Positions 19,722 to 20,058 of a stretch of 20,058 nt of DNA are shown piece by piece. The stretch is from Basidiobolus ranarum. Its lineage: Eukaryota; Basidiobolomycota; Basidiobolomycetes; Basidiobolales. The notes below the pieces were generated by a model, which searched no databases, was not told where the DNA came from, and saw nothing but the letters and a program-made list of their open reading frames with translations. A program made the position numbers and the translations under genes. How positions within the stretch are numbered: the stretch's first letter is position 1; every line of letters starts with the position of its first letter. The stretch covers positions 1 to 20,058 of the forward strand of contig JASJQH010000236.1 of the NCBI GenBank assembly GCA_040143965.1, read 5' to 3'.

Positions 19722-20058
19722 TCAAGACATCAATCTTTTGAGATATTGTGACAATACTAGATCATATCCATACTTAACGTGATGACCAATGTAATCAAGT
19801 TCAGAGGATCTAAATATAGTGTTAAGGGGCAGAGGTGCTAAGAAGAAAGGAAGGTACTCAGTACAAACTAGATGGAAAATAGGACAAAAACCTGGAATAA
19901 TGGGAATCAAGAAAGGTGTCTTGGAGGCAGGGTATTGCTTCCAAAGGTCTAGCTGGAAGTCTATAGCAACAATTTTAGACTGTTTTGTTTCATGCAGCTG
20001 TAAAGCTAACTCAGAAACCAGAGGATCGTCTTGTATCAATTTCCAGCATGATAGTGCA
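19722..20058 (-). CDS. 3' end of an unrecognised gene (partial, 5' end outside window)
   Basis: An open minus-strand frame enters from the right edge (ALSCWKLIQDDPLVSELA) and ends at TGA 19724-19722. A likely 54-nt intron spans 19891-19838, with a weak GTTTTT donor and a strong pyrimidine-rich TTCTTCTTAG acceptor. It is a multiple of three and stop-free, so the frame is open whether or not it is spliced. Visible pieces are IVAIDFQLDLWKQYPASKTP before the intron and LNTIFRSSELDYIGHHVKYG, then YDLVLSQYLKRLMS, after it. The residue mix (charged and aromatic, no low complexity) and an AATAAA shortly after the stop argue for a real gene. I do not recognise the family and assign no function. Confidence 0.4.
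   Translation of the reverse strand, partial: ALSCWKLIQDDPLVSELALQLHETKQSKIVAIDFQLDLWKQYPASKTPFLIPIIPGFCPIFHLVCTEYLPFFLAPLPLNTIFRSSELDYIGHHVKYGYDLVLSQYLKRLMS

Overview
The window is nuclear DNA from a fungus. The genes identify it: PSP1, RFC1, a fungal-type auxilin (UBA, TPR and J domains), a questin-oxidase-like protein, and remains that look like a fungal-specific transcription factor. Introns are short (54-106 nt), GT-AG, mostly with GTAA-type donors, and intergenic DNA is AT-rich. The sequence does not settle the group. The look is that of an early-diverging (zygomycete-grade) fungus, but that is inference. No tRNA, rRNA or CRISPR array was seen.

Layout. 1-1557 (-): N-terminal three quarters of a PSP1-domain protein, with a 5'UTR intron, running off the left edge. 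1650-3429: divergent intergenic region. 3430-6637 (+): complete RFC1, the large subunit of the clamp loader, in five exons. 7753-10869 (+): complete auxilin/Swa2-type clathrin-uncoating co-chaperone in five exons, with two in-frame stop codons at positions where glutamine would fit. 11554-12063 (+): small polyQ protein with a signal peptide and a GPI-like C-terminus. 12438-12650 (-): small mitochondrial membrane protein, convergent with it. 12651-14863: gene-poor. 14864-16267 (-): questin-oxidase-like Baeyer-Villiger enzyme in four exons with a TATA box. 16788-18343 (-): decayed coding DNA, tentatively a transcription factor. 19066-19645: diverged repeats. 19722-20058 (-): 3' end of an unrecognised gene.

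The left half is housekeeping (mRNA regulation, replication, vesicle traffic) and well preserved. The right half, from about 12.7 kb, is accessory in character: one metabolic gene, a degraded possible regulator, repeats and much non-coding sequence. The most interesting signal is the auxilin gene. Its frame is intact over 937 codons except for one UAA and one UAG, each a single C-to-T step from CAA or CAG. Readthrough or suppression, exitron-like splicing, recent mutation and sequence error are the competing explanations.
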